From positions 124,001 through 188,000 of the forward strand of contig NW_025408683.1 of the NCBI RefSeq assembly GCF_020360975.1: a stretch of DNA of 64,000 bases, written 5' to 3'. Shown piece after piece: positions 10,775 through 22,562 of this stretch (position 1 is its first letter; each line of letters starts with the position of its first letter). The position numbers and the translations under genes were made by a program. A model generated the notes under the pieces. That model did not search any database. It saw nothing but the letters and a program-made list of their open reading frames with translations, and was not told the DNA's origin. This stretch comes from Hirsutella rhossiliensis. Taxonomy: Eukaryota; Ascomycota; Sordariomycetes; Hypocreales; Ophiocordycipitaceae.

Positions 10775-12445
10775 CTACTTTAGTAAGGATATCTTTTTAG
10801 ACCCTTATAGAAATAGTAGTAGAATTCGACTATAAACTTAATTAGATAGATATAGTTATCGCCTTTATTAACTACTTACTTAAGGAAGAAGAAGTTATCT
10901 ATATATACCTTTTACTAGGCTTTTAATAGCTAGGAAAGGTTCTATAGCTTAGGAAAGCTTTATATAAACTATAAAGATTACCCCTTCTTAAGTAATAGTA
11001 TTTAATGGGTTCCCTTAAAGCCCTAGGCTTTAAGAAAGTCCTTTTAGAACCGTATATAATATAAAAGGGTAAAATTATAGTCTTCTTTTATATTAATAAT
11101 ATTATCTAGGCCTACTTAAAAGAGAAAGAAGTAATAGCTAGGGAGGCGATAAAAGGCCTATAATAAAGGTATAATATAACTAAGCTAAGAGAGCTAAAGT
11201 AGTTCCTAGGGATTTAAATCCTTTAAAATAGGTCTTAATAGACTATCTAGCTTACCTAAGACGCCTATATCGATAAGGTCGCTTATAAAATCCTCCCTAA
11301 TACCCTCGATAAAAAGCTTTCCTTTATAGTTATATTAAATAAAGAGCTTTTACCTAATCCGTCCTTTTAAGCTAGGGAGTAAGAGAAATACTTATACTAA
11401 TAAAAGGTAGGCTTCTTACTTTTTTTAGCTGTTTTTACTAGACCGGATATCTCTTTTACGGTCTCCTAGCTAGCTAAGTATAACTAGAATCCTAGCCCTA
11501 GGTATTAAGAAGTAGTAAATAGAGCTATCCTTTATCTCTATTTAATAAGATTATATAGTCTATGCTTAAGAGGGTAGGGAAGGAAACTAGCTACCGAAAT
11601 CTCCTTTTATTTAAGCGATTTATCCTTTATAAATAACCTATTAAATAGAAAGAGCTTATAGGGGTATATTATATACCTTTTTAGAGAAACTATTACTTAG
11701 AGAGCTTTAACGTAAGCTATTATTATAACTTTTAATATAAAGGTAAAGCTACTAGCTCTTTTAAAAGTATTAAAAGAAGCGATTTTCCTTAGCTAGCTAT
11801 TAATATCTCTATAACTATAAATTCCGACTTTATAATTTATAGAATATAATAATATATAAACTATATAAGTTCCTATAGAAAATAGTAAACTATTAACCTA
11901 GATATAGTATATTAATATTTACTTATATTAGTTATACTAAGAGGTTTAAAGGGGACTTATTTCTATTTATTAGGTTTTAATAGTATCGATAAAAGTAAAC
12001 GGTCTTATAAAGCCCTTACTAAAGTAAAAGCTAGCTATCTTTTTATAGTAAATTAGGCTAGAAGACGTCTATAAGAAGCTATCCTTAAAGGCCCGCCTTA
12101 AGAGTTTATAAGAGGAGCTAATAGCCTATATAAGAAGGTAACGTCTATAGCTAAAGAGAGGAATAAGGACTTATCTTAAAAGAGGGCCCTTAGCTTAATT
12201 AAGACTTATTTTTCTTAAAGGCCCCTTTTTAAGGATTTATCTTAAGAGAAGCCCCCCTTTCTTATAGGACTTAATATCCTTCTTAGGCTCCTTTTCCTAA
12301 AGTAGGTTTAAAAGAGCCTAGGGCTAAAACCTAGATTCTTTAAGTAAAAGATAAGTATAAACTAAGACCTTCTTTATACGCTTACTAGCCTAAAGCCGTA
12401 TTAGCTATACCCTTACTATAAGGGTAGGCTATAGCTAAAGGGGTA
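10775..12445 (+). pseudogene. pol: CopA-0: 3' half of a Copia pol relic (RT and RNase H)
   Basis: This is the 3' part of a Ty1/Copia polyprotein in + orientation. Its 5' part lies beyond LINE-A and therefore outside the window. The first bases match the reverse complement of CopA-1 near 18365, so LINE-A sits inside this RT. The catalytic motif reads IVFFYINNII (about 11080-11110), a damaged form of the Copia YVDD box that is intact as YIDD in CopA-2. The RNase H with its TSSTEAE-type motif follows at about 11590-11970. Remaining sequence to the LTR is the C-terminal extension shared with CopA-1 and CopA-2. The segment ends with CTAAAGGGG, the polypurine tract. Confidence 0.85.
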
Positions 12446-12918
12446 TATCGCGAAGCATAGCTTAATTTCGTAGTTCTTAGAGATATCCCTTAGTAAAGGG
12501 AACTAAGGAAGCTAAAAAATAGGTTTTAAAGAAGGAGCTAAAAGGAGGTATAGAGAGGAGGGTAGGGGTAAGAGGAGAAGTAAAAGTAGCGATAGCTTCC
12601 TATAGAAGTAGCGAGAGATAAGACGGATATACTAGTAATAGCTAGAAAGGAGGGGAAAACCGGTAAAAAGCTTAGTAGTTAAAAGGATATTAATAGCTTC
12701 TTTAAGTAAGATCTTCTTTATTAATTAAGATACTAAATAGGTATAAAGAGGGGCGTTAGGTAAAGGAAAGAAGGAGAATTAAGGTAATATAATAATTACT
12801 CCCTTACTATAATTACTACCCTTATAAGAATTAAATATCTTTACCTTACCTATCTAACCCCTTACTTTTAATTTTACCTTTATATATTTTATATATACTT
12901 TTTATATCTCTCTTTATA
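12446..12918 (+). repeat. CopA-0 3' LTR
   Basis: This 473-bp LTR begins TATCGCGAAGC (TG to TA at the start) and ends CTCTCTTTATA. It matches the reverse-oriented LTRs at 16253, 22088, 56787 and 62622. Beyond it the sequence switches to Gypsy-4. Confidence 0.9.
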
Positions 12919-15900
12919 AGATATATACTCCCTTAAGGGGCTATAAACTTAGTTAGTTAATTTATAAGGATAATATAAAGAGTCTTATAAGATCTTATAC
13001 TATATATTTATAGGAATTTCCTTAATACTATAGGTATTAAAGGGCTTAATATAACGTATAATAATAAAAAAGTAGCGCTTAAAGTAAGGAGATTTATCTT
13101 TAAATACCTTATTAACCTTAATAAAGTCTTAGTTAACGTTAAACTCTTTAGTTATATAATTATAAAAGCTAAATCGAAATTCTATTAATAAGTGACTAAA
13201 GTTATTTATTATATCTATAAAATAAATAAAAGGTGCCTTATAAAAGCTAAAGTTATTAAGATTAAGGAATAAATAAGATACCTTAATATAATATATATTA
13301 AAGCTTTCCTTAGTACTATTAGATACTATTATATCTAAATTAAATAGTTCGCTATCTTAGTAAAATCCCTTATAAACTAATTAAAGAAAGAAGTTTATTA
13401 AGAATAAGGAGATAAATAAGTAAAAGTAATAGCTACCTTTAAAGAAGCTATTACTAATCTAGTCTTTTTAATATCCCTTAATATTAGCTTAAAAAAAGGA
13501 GATATTATTTTAAATTATAATACTAGTTTACTTAGCTAAGGAGTAGTTTTAATATAAATCGCTAATAAAAAGAGGCGCCTTATAAGGTTTAAAAGCGGAA
13601 TATAGTTACTAGTAGAAACTAAATATAATATAATAAAAAGGGAGTATAGGGCTATACTAAGTATACTTAAGAGACTAAGAATATACTTATATAGCGTATA
13701 TCTTATACTAGAAACTAATATATAGGTCTTAGTAGATTAACTAAAAGGTACCTTTAAAGACGTCCTTAAAGCTATAGTAACTTACTAAATAAGCTATATT
13801 TTCCCCTTTAACTTTACTATATAATACGTTAACGGTAAGAAGAATAATATAGTTAAAAGACTCTTAGGAAAGCCTAAAGAACCTTTTAATATATTAAATA
13901 AGGAAATAAAAGGTAATATTAAAGAGTTTATAGACTTTTATTTAAACGTAGTATAAGGGACTAAGCTATAAGGGGACTATTTAAAGGAATCGAGAATAAT
14001 TATAGACTTCCTTTAAACGTTAAAACGGCTAAAGGGCCTTTTTAAATAAAACTATAAGAAGCTATACCTAAAGAGTTTAAATTTCTATATTAAAGATTAA
14101 AAGCTTTAGCGACTAATTAGAAAGGAAGAAAGGGGACCTATATTAGCTATAGATAACCTAAAAGAATAGAAAAGGATTATTACGAAGTACTATACGTAAA
14201 TAGGATATAAAGGATAATAAGTTATATATATATTTATAAAGAATAAGTATTAATAAGCTAGCCTTTAAAACGATATTTATAGTATAATCTCTTCCTATAA
14301 AAATATAAATACTTTAAAACTAAGAGACTTTAAAAAGTTATAACCGCGACTATACTTAGCTAGCTACTTTATAAGTAAAAGTTATTTTAATAGCTAGTAT
14401 ATACTATCTAATTATAGGTATTTATATATTATAAAAGTATAAAATAACTTTATTAAATAAGTTAAAGTAACCTTAGTTAAAGAAATTACTATAGGAGCTA
14501 TAACTTAATTTATACTCTTTATTATTTATAGGTATAGTATAATACTATATACTATAATCGATAAAGGGCTTAAAATAAAGAAAGACTTTAAGTATATCCT
14601 AAAAGATATAAGCGTTAAAGTTATTTAAACTTTAGTATATAATTTAAAAGTAAACGTAGTAGTAAAATAAAAGTATTAAAGGTTAATAATAATACTTATA
14701 AAAATAGTAAAGAAAAAGGGTAAGTAAATTAAATACTTAAACTAAGTAATCTTTATAAACTAAATAATAGTTAAAGAGTCTTATAAGATATTAGCTTTCT
14801 ACCTACTATATAAATAGGAACTAGTACTACCTCTTAAGGTAAAATACTTAACTTAGCGACTAATCGACTAAGATAAAGTAAAGATAAGAGAAGAATTATT
14901 TAAAGTATATATATAAGTTTTAAAAAAGAGAGAAAAAGATATAAAAGAAGCTAAGAAAAGAATAATATAATATTAGAATTAATTAGTAAAGTAAATAAAT
15001 AAAGCTAATAAGTATATAGTAAGGAAAGAGAGCTTATAACCTAGAGACCTTATCTTATTATTTAATATAAGACGATTAAATAATTTAAAAAGGTAAGCTA
15101 AGTATTAAATAAGATATAATAGTTTATTTTAAGTAGTATTACGCTTAAAGTAGTCTAAGGTATATAGGATTAATACTTTAAATAAAATCGTACTTAATAA
15201 GATAATTTTATAAAAGTATTTAAAAAAGTTTAAAAAAGATAAGGAAGGTTAATAGTACTTTACTAAAGATAATTAGTTACTTTAAGATAAGATTACTTTT
15301 AATAAGATAAAGAAGGAAGAAATAATAAATAAAGTAAATAATTTACTACTCTTATTAAGTAAAGAAGCCTTAGATTAAATAATACTATAGTTATAATAAC
15401 TTATTAATAAACCTTAAAAGGATTAAAGCTAGGAAGAGAAAGAAAAGTAACTATAAATACTTAAGAAAGGCCTAAGGTATATAATTAAGGTTTAACTACT
15501 ATAGCTTAGTAAAGTAAAAAAGGATTTTTATATAAGAGCCTTAAAAACGCTAATTTAATAAGAAAAGGAAGAGGTAAAAAAGAGCTAAGGAGGAAAAGGT
15601 AGTAAATTTAAAAATCTATAACTATTATAAGAAGTATACTAAAACCTAACTAATAACTAAGGTACTATTTAACTATTTAATTAAAGGATAACTATAATAG
15701 CTAAGATATTTATAAGCGCTTTACCTACTATCTTATCTTATTAAATTTTCTACTTAAAGCTCCTTAAGTAAATAAAGATAATATTTCTTACCTTTCCTTA
15801 ATAATAGTCTACCTTTTAATACCTTAAAAAGATAAATAAAGATATAATTAAATAATAAACTAAGAAAATAAATATTCTTACTACTTACTTCTTTTAAGAA

Positions 15901-16252
15901 TAAGATTTTTTACTTTATAAATAGGGATATTTATTCTTTATTATAAAAGGGAAGACTTACTATAGTAAAAATAAATATACTTATAAGATAAATTTTAATA
16001 TATTTTTAACTTACTATATTAAATATATATAACCTTAAGAGAAAAACGTTTACTACTAAAAATAGTAACTAAATAAAGCTACTTACTCTTAGTAAACCTA
16101 TTATAGACTATTATAAAGTAAACTTAAAAACTATTTAATTACTACTTAAGAAAGAGCTTATTAAACCTATATAATTTCTTTCTAAGTAAAATAAGTATAA
16201 GATTAATTTCTATTATAAAGTAAGTAAAGGTATATATATAAGTGCTATTTCT
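12919..16252 (+). pseudogene. pol: Gypsy-4 relic: RT end, RNase H, integrase
   Basis: A + strand Ty3/Gypsy pol relic remains readable in one phase for over 2.4 kb if TAA/TAG are read through. RNase H is the clearest part (about 13500-13870): LLSQGVVLIQIANKKRRLIRF, a KYNIIKREYRAIL segment and the LETNIQVLVDQLKGTF segment, as in fungal Gypsy elements. An integrase core follows at about 14440-14700 and a C-terminal IN extension up to about 15600 (for example PRDLILLFNIRR near 15040). The 15650-16252 stretch has no motif I recognise. The left part is missing because CopA-0 ends directly against it. This is the most A/T-rich and damaged relic here, and it differs from Gypsy-1 to Gypsy-3. No LTR was found. 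Confidence 0.75.
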
Positions 16253-16727
16253 TATAAAGAGGGATATAAGAAGTATATATAAAATATATAAAGGTAAAAG
16301 TAAAAGTAAGGGGTTAAATAGGTAAGGTAAAGATACTTAATTCTTATAAGGGTAGTAATTATAATAAGGGAGAAATTATTATATTACCTTAATTATCCTT
16401 TATTTCTTTATCTAATACCCCTCTTTATATTTATCTTAGTATCTTAATTAATAAAGAAGATCTTACTTAAAGAAGCTATTAATATCCTCTTAACTACTAA
16501 GCTTTTTACTAGGTTTTCCCTTCCTTTCTAGTTATTACTAGTATATCTATCTTATCTCTTACTACCTCTATAAGAAGCTATCGCTATTTCCGCTTCCCTT
16601 CTTACTCTTACCCTCCTCTTTATACCTCCTTTTAGCTCCTTCCTTAAAACCTATTTTTTAGCTTCCTTAGTCCCTCTTACTAAGGGATATCTCTAAGAAC
16701 TACGAAATTAAGCTATACTTCGCGATA
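16253..16727 (-). repeat. CopA-1 3' LTR (left on the + strand)
   Basis: This 475-bp LTR, read on the minus strand, begins TATCGCGAAGT and ends TCTTTATA. On the + strand it is followed by TACCCCCTTAG, the complement of the G-rich polypurine tract. Confidence 0.9.
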
Positions 16728-19700
16728 TACCCCCTTAGCTATAGCCTGCCCTTATAGTAAGGGTATAGCTAATATAGCTTTAGGCTAGTAAGCGTATAAA
16801 GGAGGTTCTTAGCTCTATACCTATCCCTTTACTTAAAGAAAGCAAGGGCCCTTTTAGGTCCCTAGGCTCTTTTAGACTTACTTAAGGAATAGGGGCTTAA
16901 AGAGGGGAAAGTTATATAAGAAAAGGGGCCTTCTTAAAAGGGAGAAACCTAATTAAATAAGGGGCCCTTTAAAAGGAAGACCTCTTTCTTTTCTTTAGCT
17001 ATAGATATTACCTTCTTATATAAGCTATTACCTCCTCTTATAGACTTTTAAGGCGGGCCTTTAAAGATAGCTTCTTATAGACGTCTTCTGGCCTAATTTA
17101 CTATAAAAATATAGCTAGCTTTTACTTTAGTAAGGGCTTTATAAGACCGTTTACTTTTATTAATACTATTAAAACCTAATAAATAGAAATAAGTCCCCTT
17201 TAAACCTCTTAGCGTAACTAATACTAATAGATATCGATATACTATAGCTAGGTTAATAGCTTTATATTTTCTATTAAAATATATATAGTCTATATATTAT
17301 TATATTCTATAAATAATAGGGTCGGAATTTATAGTTATAAAAGTATTAATAGCTAGCTAAGGAAAATAGCTTCCTTTAAAGCTTTTAAAAGAGCTAGTAG
17401 CTTTACCTTTATACTTAAAGTTATAATAGTAGCTTACTTTAAAGCTTTCTAAGTAATAGTTCCTTTAAAAAGGGATATAATATACCTTTATAAGCTCTTT
17501 ATATTTAAGGAATTATTTATAAAGGACGAATCGCTTAAATAAAGGAAGATTTCGGTAGCTAATTTATTTCTTCCCTACCCTTTTAAGCGTAGACTATATA
17601 ATCTTATTAAATAGAGATAAAGGATTACTTAGTCTATTACTTTTTAATGCTTAAGGCTAGGATTCTAATTATACTTAGCTAGCTAAGAGACTATAAAAGA
17701 GATATCTAGTCTAATAAAAATAGCTAAAAAAAAGTAAGGAGCTTACCTTTTATTAGTATAAGTATTTCTCTTACTTTATAGCTTAAAAAGATAGATTAAG
17801 TAAAAGCTCTTTATTTAATATAGGTATAAAGGGAAGCTTCTTATTAAGGGAATTAAGGAGGAATTTATAAGCGACCTTATTAATATATGCGTCCTAAGTA
17901 AGCTAGATAGTTTATTAGGATCTATTTTAAAGGATTTATATCCCTAGGAACTATTTTAGCTCCCTTAGCTTAGTTATCTTATATATTTATTATAGGCCTT
18001 TTATAGCCTCTTTAGTAGTTACTTCTTTTACTTTTAAGTAGGCTTAAATAATATAATTAATATAAAAGAAGACTAAAATTTTACCCTTTTATATTATATA
18101 TAGTTCCTAAGGGACTTTCTTAAATCCTAGGGCTTTAAAAGAACCTATTAAATACTATTACTATAAAAAGGGTAATCCTTATAGTCTATATAAAGCTTTC
18201 TTAAGCTATAGAACCTTTCCTAGCTATTAAAAGCTTAGTAAAAGGCGTATATAAATAACTTCTTTTTCCTTAAGTAAGTAGTTAATAAAGGTATTAACTA
18301 TATTTATTTAACTAAGTTTAAGGTTAAATTCTATTACTATAGCTATAAGGGTCTAAAAAGATATCCTTATTAAAGTAGTTGCTTTAGTAAGTAGATCCCC
18401 TTTTTCCTATTAATTCTTATAGATAACTAGCTAGGCCTTATACTTTTAAAGGAAGCTATATTTATTAGTCTTATAAATAAAGACCTACTTATAGCTAAGG
18501 ACCTATTTTCCTTTTACTTTTTCTTTAAGGACCTCTTTAAAAGACCTTATCTCTTTATATAAGGCTAGATAGTCTTTCTAAGCCTAGAAAAACTAGTCTT
18601 TAAAGGGGTGTCTTTCTAGCTACTTTTAGTTTACTAGTAAGTCTAAGAGATCTCTTTTATATACCTTACTAATAGCTATAGCTTAAAAGGCTAGCTTACT
18701 ATAAATACTTTATAAGAACCGTCTTTTATAAGCGCTAGATAGAAGTTAGAAAAATAATTAAAATAAAGAAGAGGTTAGTCTTCTTTTATATCGGGCCCTA
18801 TACCTTCCTTTACCTTTTAAAGTAAGGATAAAAAAGCAGCTAGGTAATTCTTTAAGAGAGGTGCCTTTCCTACCCCCTTAAAGGGTAAGATAGAAAGATT
18901 AATAAAAAAAAGCTATTTTTAGATCTTCTTTTTATTTTATTAAAGGAGGCGTAGGAAGGTAGGCGTATTCTAGCTCTACTACTTTCCTATAGTCTCCTTC
19001 TTTATTTAGATTATTTAATCTAGTAGCTTCCTCTTTTTCTTTTTTAAAGTTAGCGTTATCTTTAACTACTTTAAAGTTAGTTTCTTTTTTTACTTTCTTA
19101 TCTAAGACTTCTTTTTAAGACTATTAAGAAGGGGGGATTTAGATCTTTTAAATTAGCTAATATTAAAAGAGTAAAAGGGGCTATTAATCCCTTTTTTTAT
19201 TAAAGAAGCTAGATTTATTAAAAATTATATTCCTAGTTAAAATAACCTTTTATAAAAGAAGAATCTAGATCTAAAAGATATTTATAGAATTATAACTAAT
19301 AAGGTAACTAATAAAGGCTTTAATATTAAGCTTTTTCTTCTTCTTTCTTTTTAGCTATATATCGGTAGTTATAGCGTATACCTTATAGCTATAGGTATAA
19401 AGGTAGGCTAATAAGGCCCTCCTTTTTATAAAAAGCTTAAAGGGTAATTTCTAGTTTATTTCTTAGGTCTTAAAAAGGGTCTCTAAGTCCCTATAATCCC
19501 TTAAGCGCCTAGGGTCCCTTAAGGTCTAGTTCTAAAAGTAATAAGCGGTCTTAATAACTTCCCTTTAAAGGTTATAAGGAAGCCTTATAGTAAGTCTTAT
19601 TATATAGGCTCTTTTTATTATAGTACCCCTTAATCTTTCTACCTCTTTATTTTAGGCCTAGGTATTTAGTATTAATAAGAGGGGTAAAATACCCCTTTTT

Positions 19701-20900
19701 TAAAGCTAATTTAAGATATCCTTTATAAATAGCTCTCTATTAAACTATATCTTCTTTACCTTATAGCTAAAGTAGGATTTTATTTAGTTAACGAAGTCTT
19801 AAAGGGTAAACTAGTTATACTTACTTAGGTAGGTCTATAAAAAATAAGGGAAAACTATCCCTAAAAAAGCATTTATAAAAAACATTACCTTAATAAAGCT
19901 TTCTTAGTCCTTATAGATATCGGTTTAGTTAACTTAAATTTCCTTATATAGCTAGTCTAGCTATAAAGGGGTTCGTTTAGAAATTCGTCTCTTAGTCTTC
20001 CCTTAGCTATAGTATTTATATTCGATAGTCTTTAGGCCCTTTATTTATATACCTTATTATTAGCCTAGCTTATATAAAGCTAGGGGGCCTAGGTAACTAA
20101 GTCTTATATATTAAAGAAGGCCGTTTCCTTAAGCTACTAAAAGAGGGTCCTTAGAACCTACCCTCTTAATAGGGAAAGCTAACTTCTTAAGAGGTTCCTT
20201 TCTAAGGATAGGTTAGAATTTAAGAATAAATTAACTAAACTTTTCCTTAATAAGCCTAATCGTTTAATTCTTTTAGACTAGCCTTATAGGCTTAGACGTT
20301 ATATCTTAGAAGATTCGTTCCTTTTAAAGAAAGCGGAAGAAAATTAAGCTTATTAAAAATTAAAGGTAAAATACTACCCTTTTTCGCTATAGAATTTATA
20401 TAGTCCTATTAAGTAATTTTATTATTATATTTACTATTCTATACCCCTCTATCTATATAGTTAATTCCCTAGTAATAAGGTATTCCCTTTATACCTTCTT
20501 AAAGGACTAGAATTATAAGAGTATATTATAGATATTAAAGGAAGTATTAAAGTTAAGGATAGCTAATTTTTATAGGGGATAATTAAAGGGTCTTAATAGG
20601 CGGTCTTACTAATTTATAGGAAAGATAAAGGCCGGATTTACTATACTAATAACTTTTCCTTAAATTTATAGCTTAAATAAAAGTAGCGGCGTTATTAGTT
20701 ATTATTTCTTAGTAACCTAAATCTTATCTATCTTCTTTTATAATAAGGGGTCCTCTTTAAGAGACTTTTTAATAATATCTTTTAGTCCCTTAAAAGGTAT
20801 AATTTTAAAAGGTTAACTTTCCTTAAAGACTTATTAGTAGTCTTCTAGCTTATAGGGCCTTTTATACGCTTAGTAAGTAGGTCGATTCCTCCTTATTCGT
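16728..20900 (-). pseudogene. pol: CopA-1 pol relic: integrase, RT, RNase H
   Basis: On the minus strand, from high to low coordinates: an integrase region about 19950-19290, where an LNTQAQNGGVERLR-like motif is best seen in the CopA-2 counterpart; RT with VFFYINYII at about 18070-18045; and RNase H about 17600-17200. The RNase H includes the TSSTEAELLAL block and a C-terminal VKADSLTKP-type motif. A charged C-terminal extension continues to the polypurine tract. Nearly every Gln/Trp codon is a stop. Domain limits come from alignment by eye to CopA-2. Confidence 0.82.
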
Positions 20901-22087
20901 TATCTTTTTAAGGAGCCCTCGTCCTTTTTTAAAAGGTCTACTTAAAAAACCCTTCTTTTTATACCTTATTACTAATTTTAATTAGTTTCTTAATTTTTCG
21001 ACTAATAGAATAAAAGGTTTATTAAGGGACTAGTTAAGCTAGACGGAGTAATAGGGCTAGGGCTAGGCTTAGAGTAAGATATATAGCTAGGGCTAAGGCA
21101 GCTATAGTTAAAGATAGCGTTAAGGCTCTTAAGGGAGGAGGAGCTAAAGGGGTAGTAGTAGTAGTAGTAGTAGGGGCTATAATAATAAGGGCTATAGTAG
21201 CTATAAGGGTAGTAGGTTAAGCTATCTAGGTTAAGTACTAGCTATAAAGAAATAAAACTACTTATTATTATACTTTAATAGCTTCCTTATTTAGTTCTTA
21301 GCTAGCTTCTTAAAAAATAGTTAAGTAACTATTACTAATAGGCTTTATTAGTAGAGATATATCCTATAGCTACTTACTAGAAAGAGCTTTTATTAAGAAG
21401 TATTAATTAGCTTCCTTAAGGATTTCTTCTTACTTAGCTAGCTATAAAGTAGCTAGTAGGTTCCTAGTAAAAAAGGCTCTTAGGTATACTATATAGGTCT
21501 TCTTAATATAGTTAGTTATATCGCTCTTTAAAGGAGCTATTAAGGTCTCGAGCTTTAAAAGCTACTACTTAAGAGTCTCTTCTTCTTAAAAAAAGATTAG
21601 CTTTATAGTACTAACGGATTTTATTATTACTATATATATAGTAGTTAGTAGCTTTATCTTATAAAGGTATTCCTTATAATAACTCTTATAGTTACCTAAG
21701 GTAATAGAAAAAGCTCTTTACTATATAGAGGTTAGCTTAGAAAAGAAAGAAGCTCCCTTTATAAATTCTATTACCTTAAGATAAAGAGAGGGCTTAAGAG
21801 GGTCCTACTTATTAAAAAGACTAAATTATAAATAGTTCTATTTATATAAGCTTATAGCTACTTTACCTACTTATCTTAATCTTAGGGCTTTATAAGAATC
21901 GTCTTATAGACTATAAGGGTAGTAAAGTTAATTTTTAATATTATTATAAAAGAAGGGTAGAATAGTTAGTTAAAAATCGGCTTTTTTAGTAAGAGGGGTA
22001 AAAGGAAGCTATAAGGGATATAAGAAAGGTACCTTTTATAATAGCTAGAAGGTATAAGAACTTTATTCCTCTTAAGCTTATAACTCT
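20901..22087 (-). pseudogene. gag: CopA-1 gag relic with low-complexity linker
   Basis: This is the 5' coding region of CopA-1, identified by position (between PBS and integrase) and by collinearity with CopA-2 61300-62600. It includes a low-complexity linker at about 21050-21240 with a GTA/TAC trinucleotide run at 21152-21173; in CopA-2 the corresponding linker is Gly/Pro/Ala-rich. I could not recognise a CCHC knuckle. Copia gag is poorly conserved, so the gag call rests mainly on position. Confidence 0.6.
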
Positions 22088-22562
22088 TATAAAGAGAAAT
22101 ATAAAAAGTATATATAAAATATATAAAGGTAAAAGTAAAAGTAAGGGGTTAGATAGGTAAGGTAAAGATATTTAATTCTTATAAGGGTAGTAATTATAGT
22201 AAGGGAGTAATTATTATATTACCTTAATTATCCTTCTTTCTTTTATTTAACGCTTCTTTTTATACCTATCTTAGTATCTTAATTAATAAAGAAGATCCTA
22301 CTTAAATAAGCTACTAATATCCTCTTAACTACTAAGCTTTTTACTAAGTTTTCCTTTCTTTTTTAGCTATTACTAGTATATCTATCTTATCTCTCGCTAC
22401 CTTTATAAGAAGCTATTACTACTTTTACTTCCCTTTTTACCCTTACCTTTCTTTTTATACCTCCTTTTAGCTTCTTTCTTAAAACCTATTTTTTAGCTTC
22501 CTTAGTCCCTTTTACTAAGGGATATCTTTAAGAACTATAAAATTAAGCTATACTTTATAATA
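22088..22562 (-). repeat. CopA-1 5' LTR (right on the + strand)
   Basis: This 475-bp LTR is the same length as its partner. On the minus strand it is followed by AGAGTTATAAGCTTAAG, the probable primer-binding site (see CopA-2). Confidence 0.9.

Larger units (their letters stand above)
16253..22562 (-). mobile_element. CopA-1: full-length Copia element, minus strand, RIP-inactivated
   Basis: A 6,310-bp Ty1/Copia element is bounded by two 475-bp LTRs. Reading on the minus strand gives PBS, gag, integrase, RT, RNase H, polypurine tract; integrase before RT is the Copia order. It is collinear with CopA-2 (56787-63094) and with the fragment CopA-0. It is the more damaged copy: its RT box reads YINY where CopA-2 has YIDD. 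Flanking 5-mers (TTTCT and CTACT) do not form a clean target duplication, so one flank may have been altered. Confidence 0.92.

Noticed and set aside
21152..21173. CRISPR-like or functional microsatellite
   Set aside because: A simple GTA trinucleotide run inside the CopA-1 gag linker, with no spacers.
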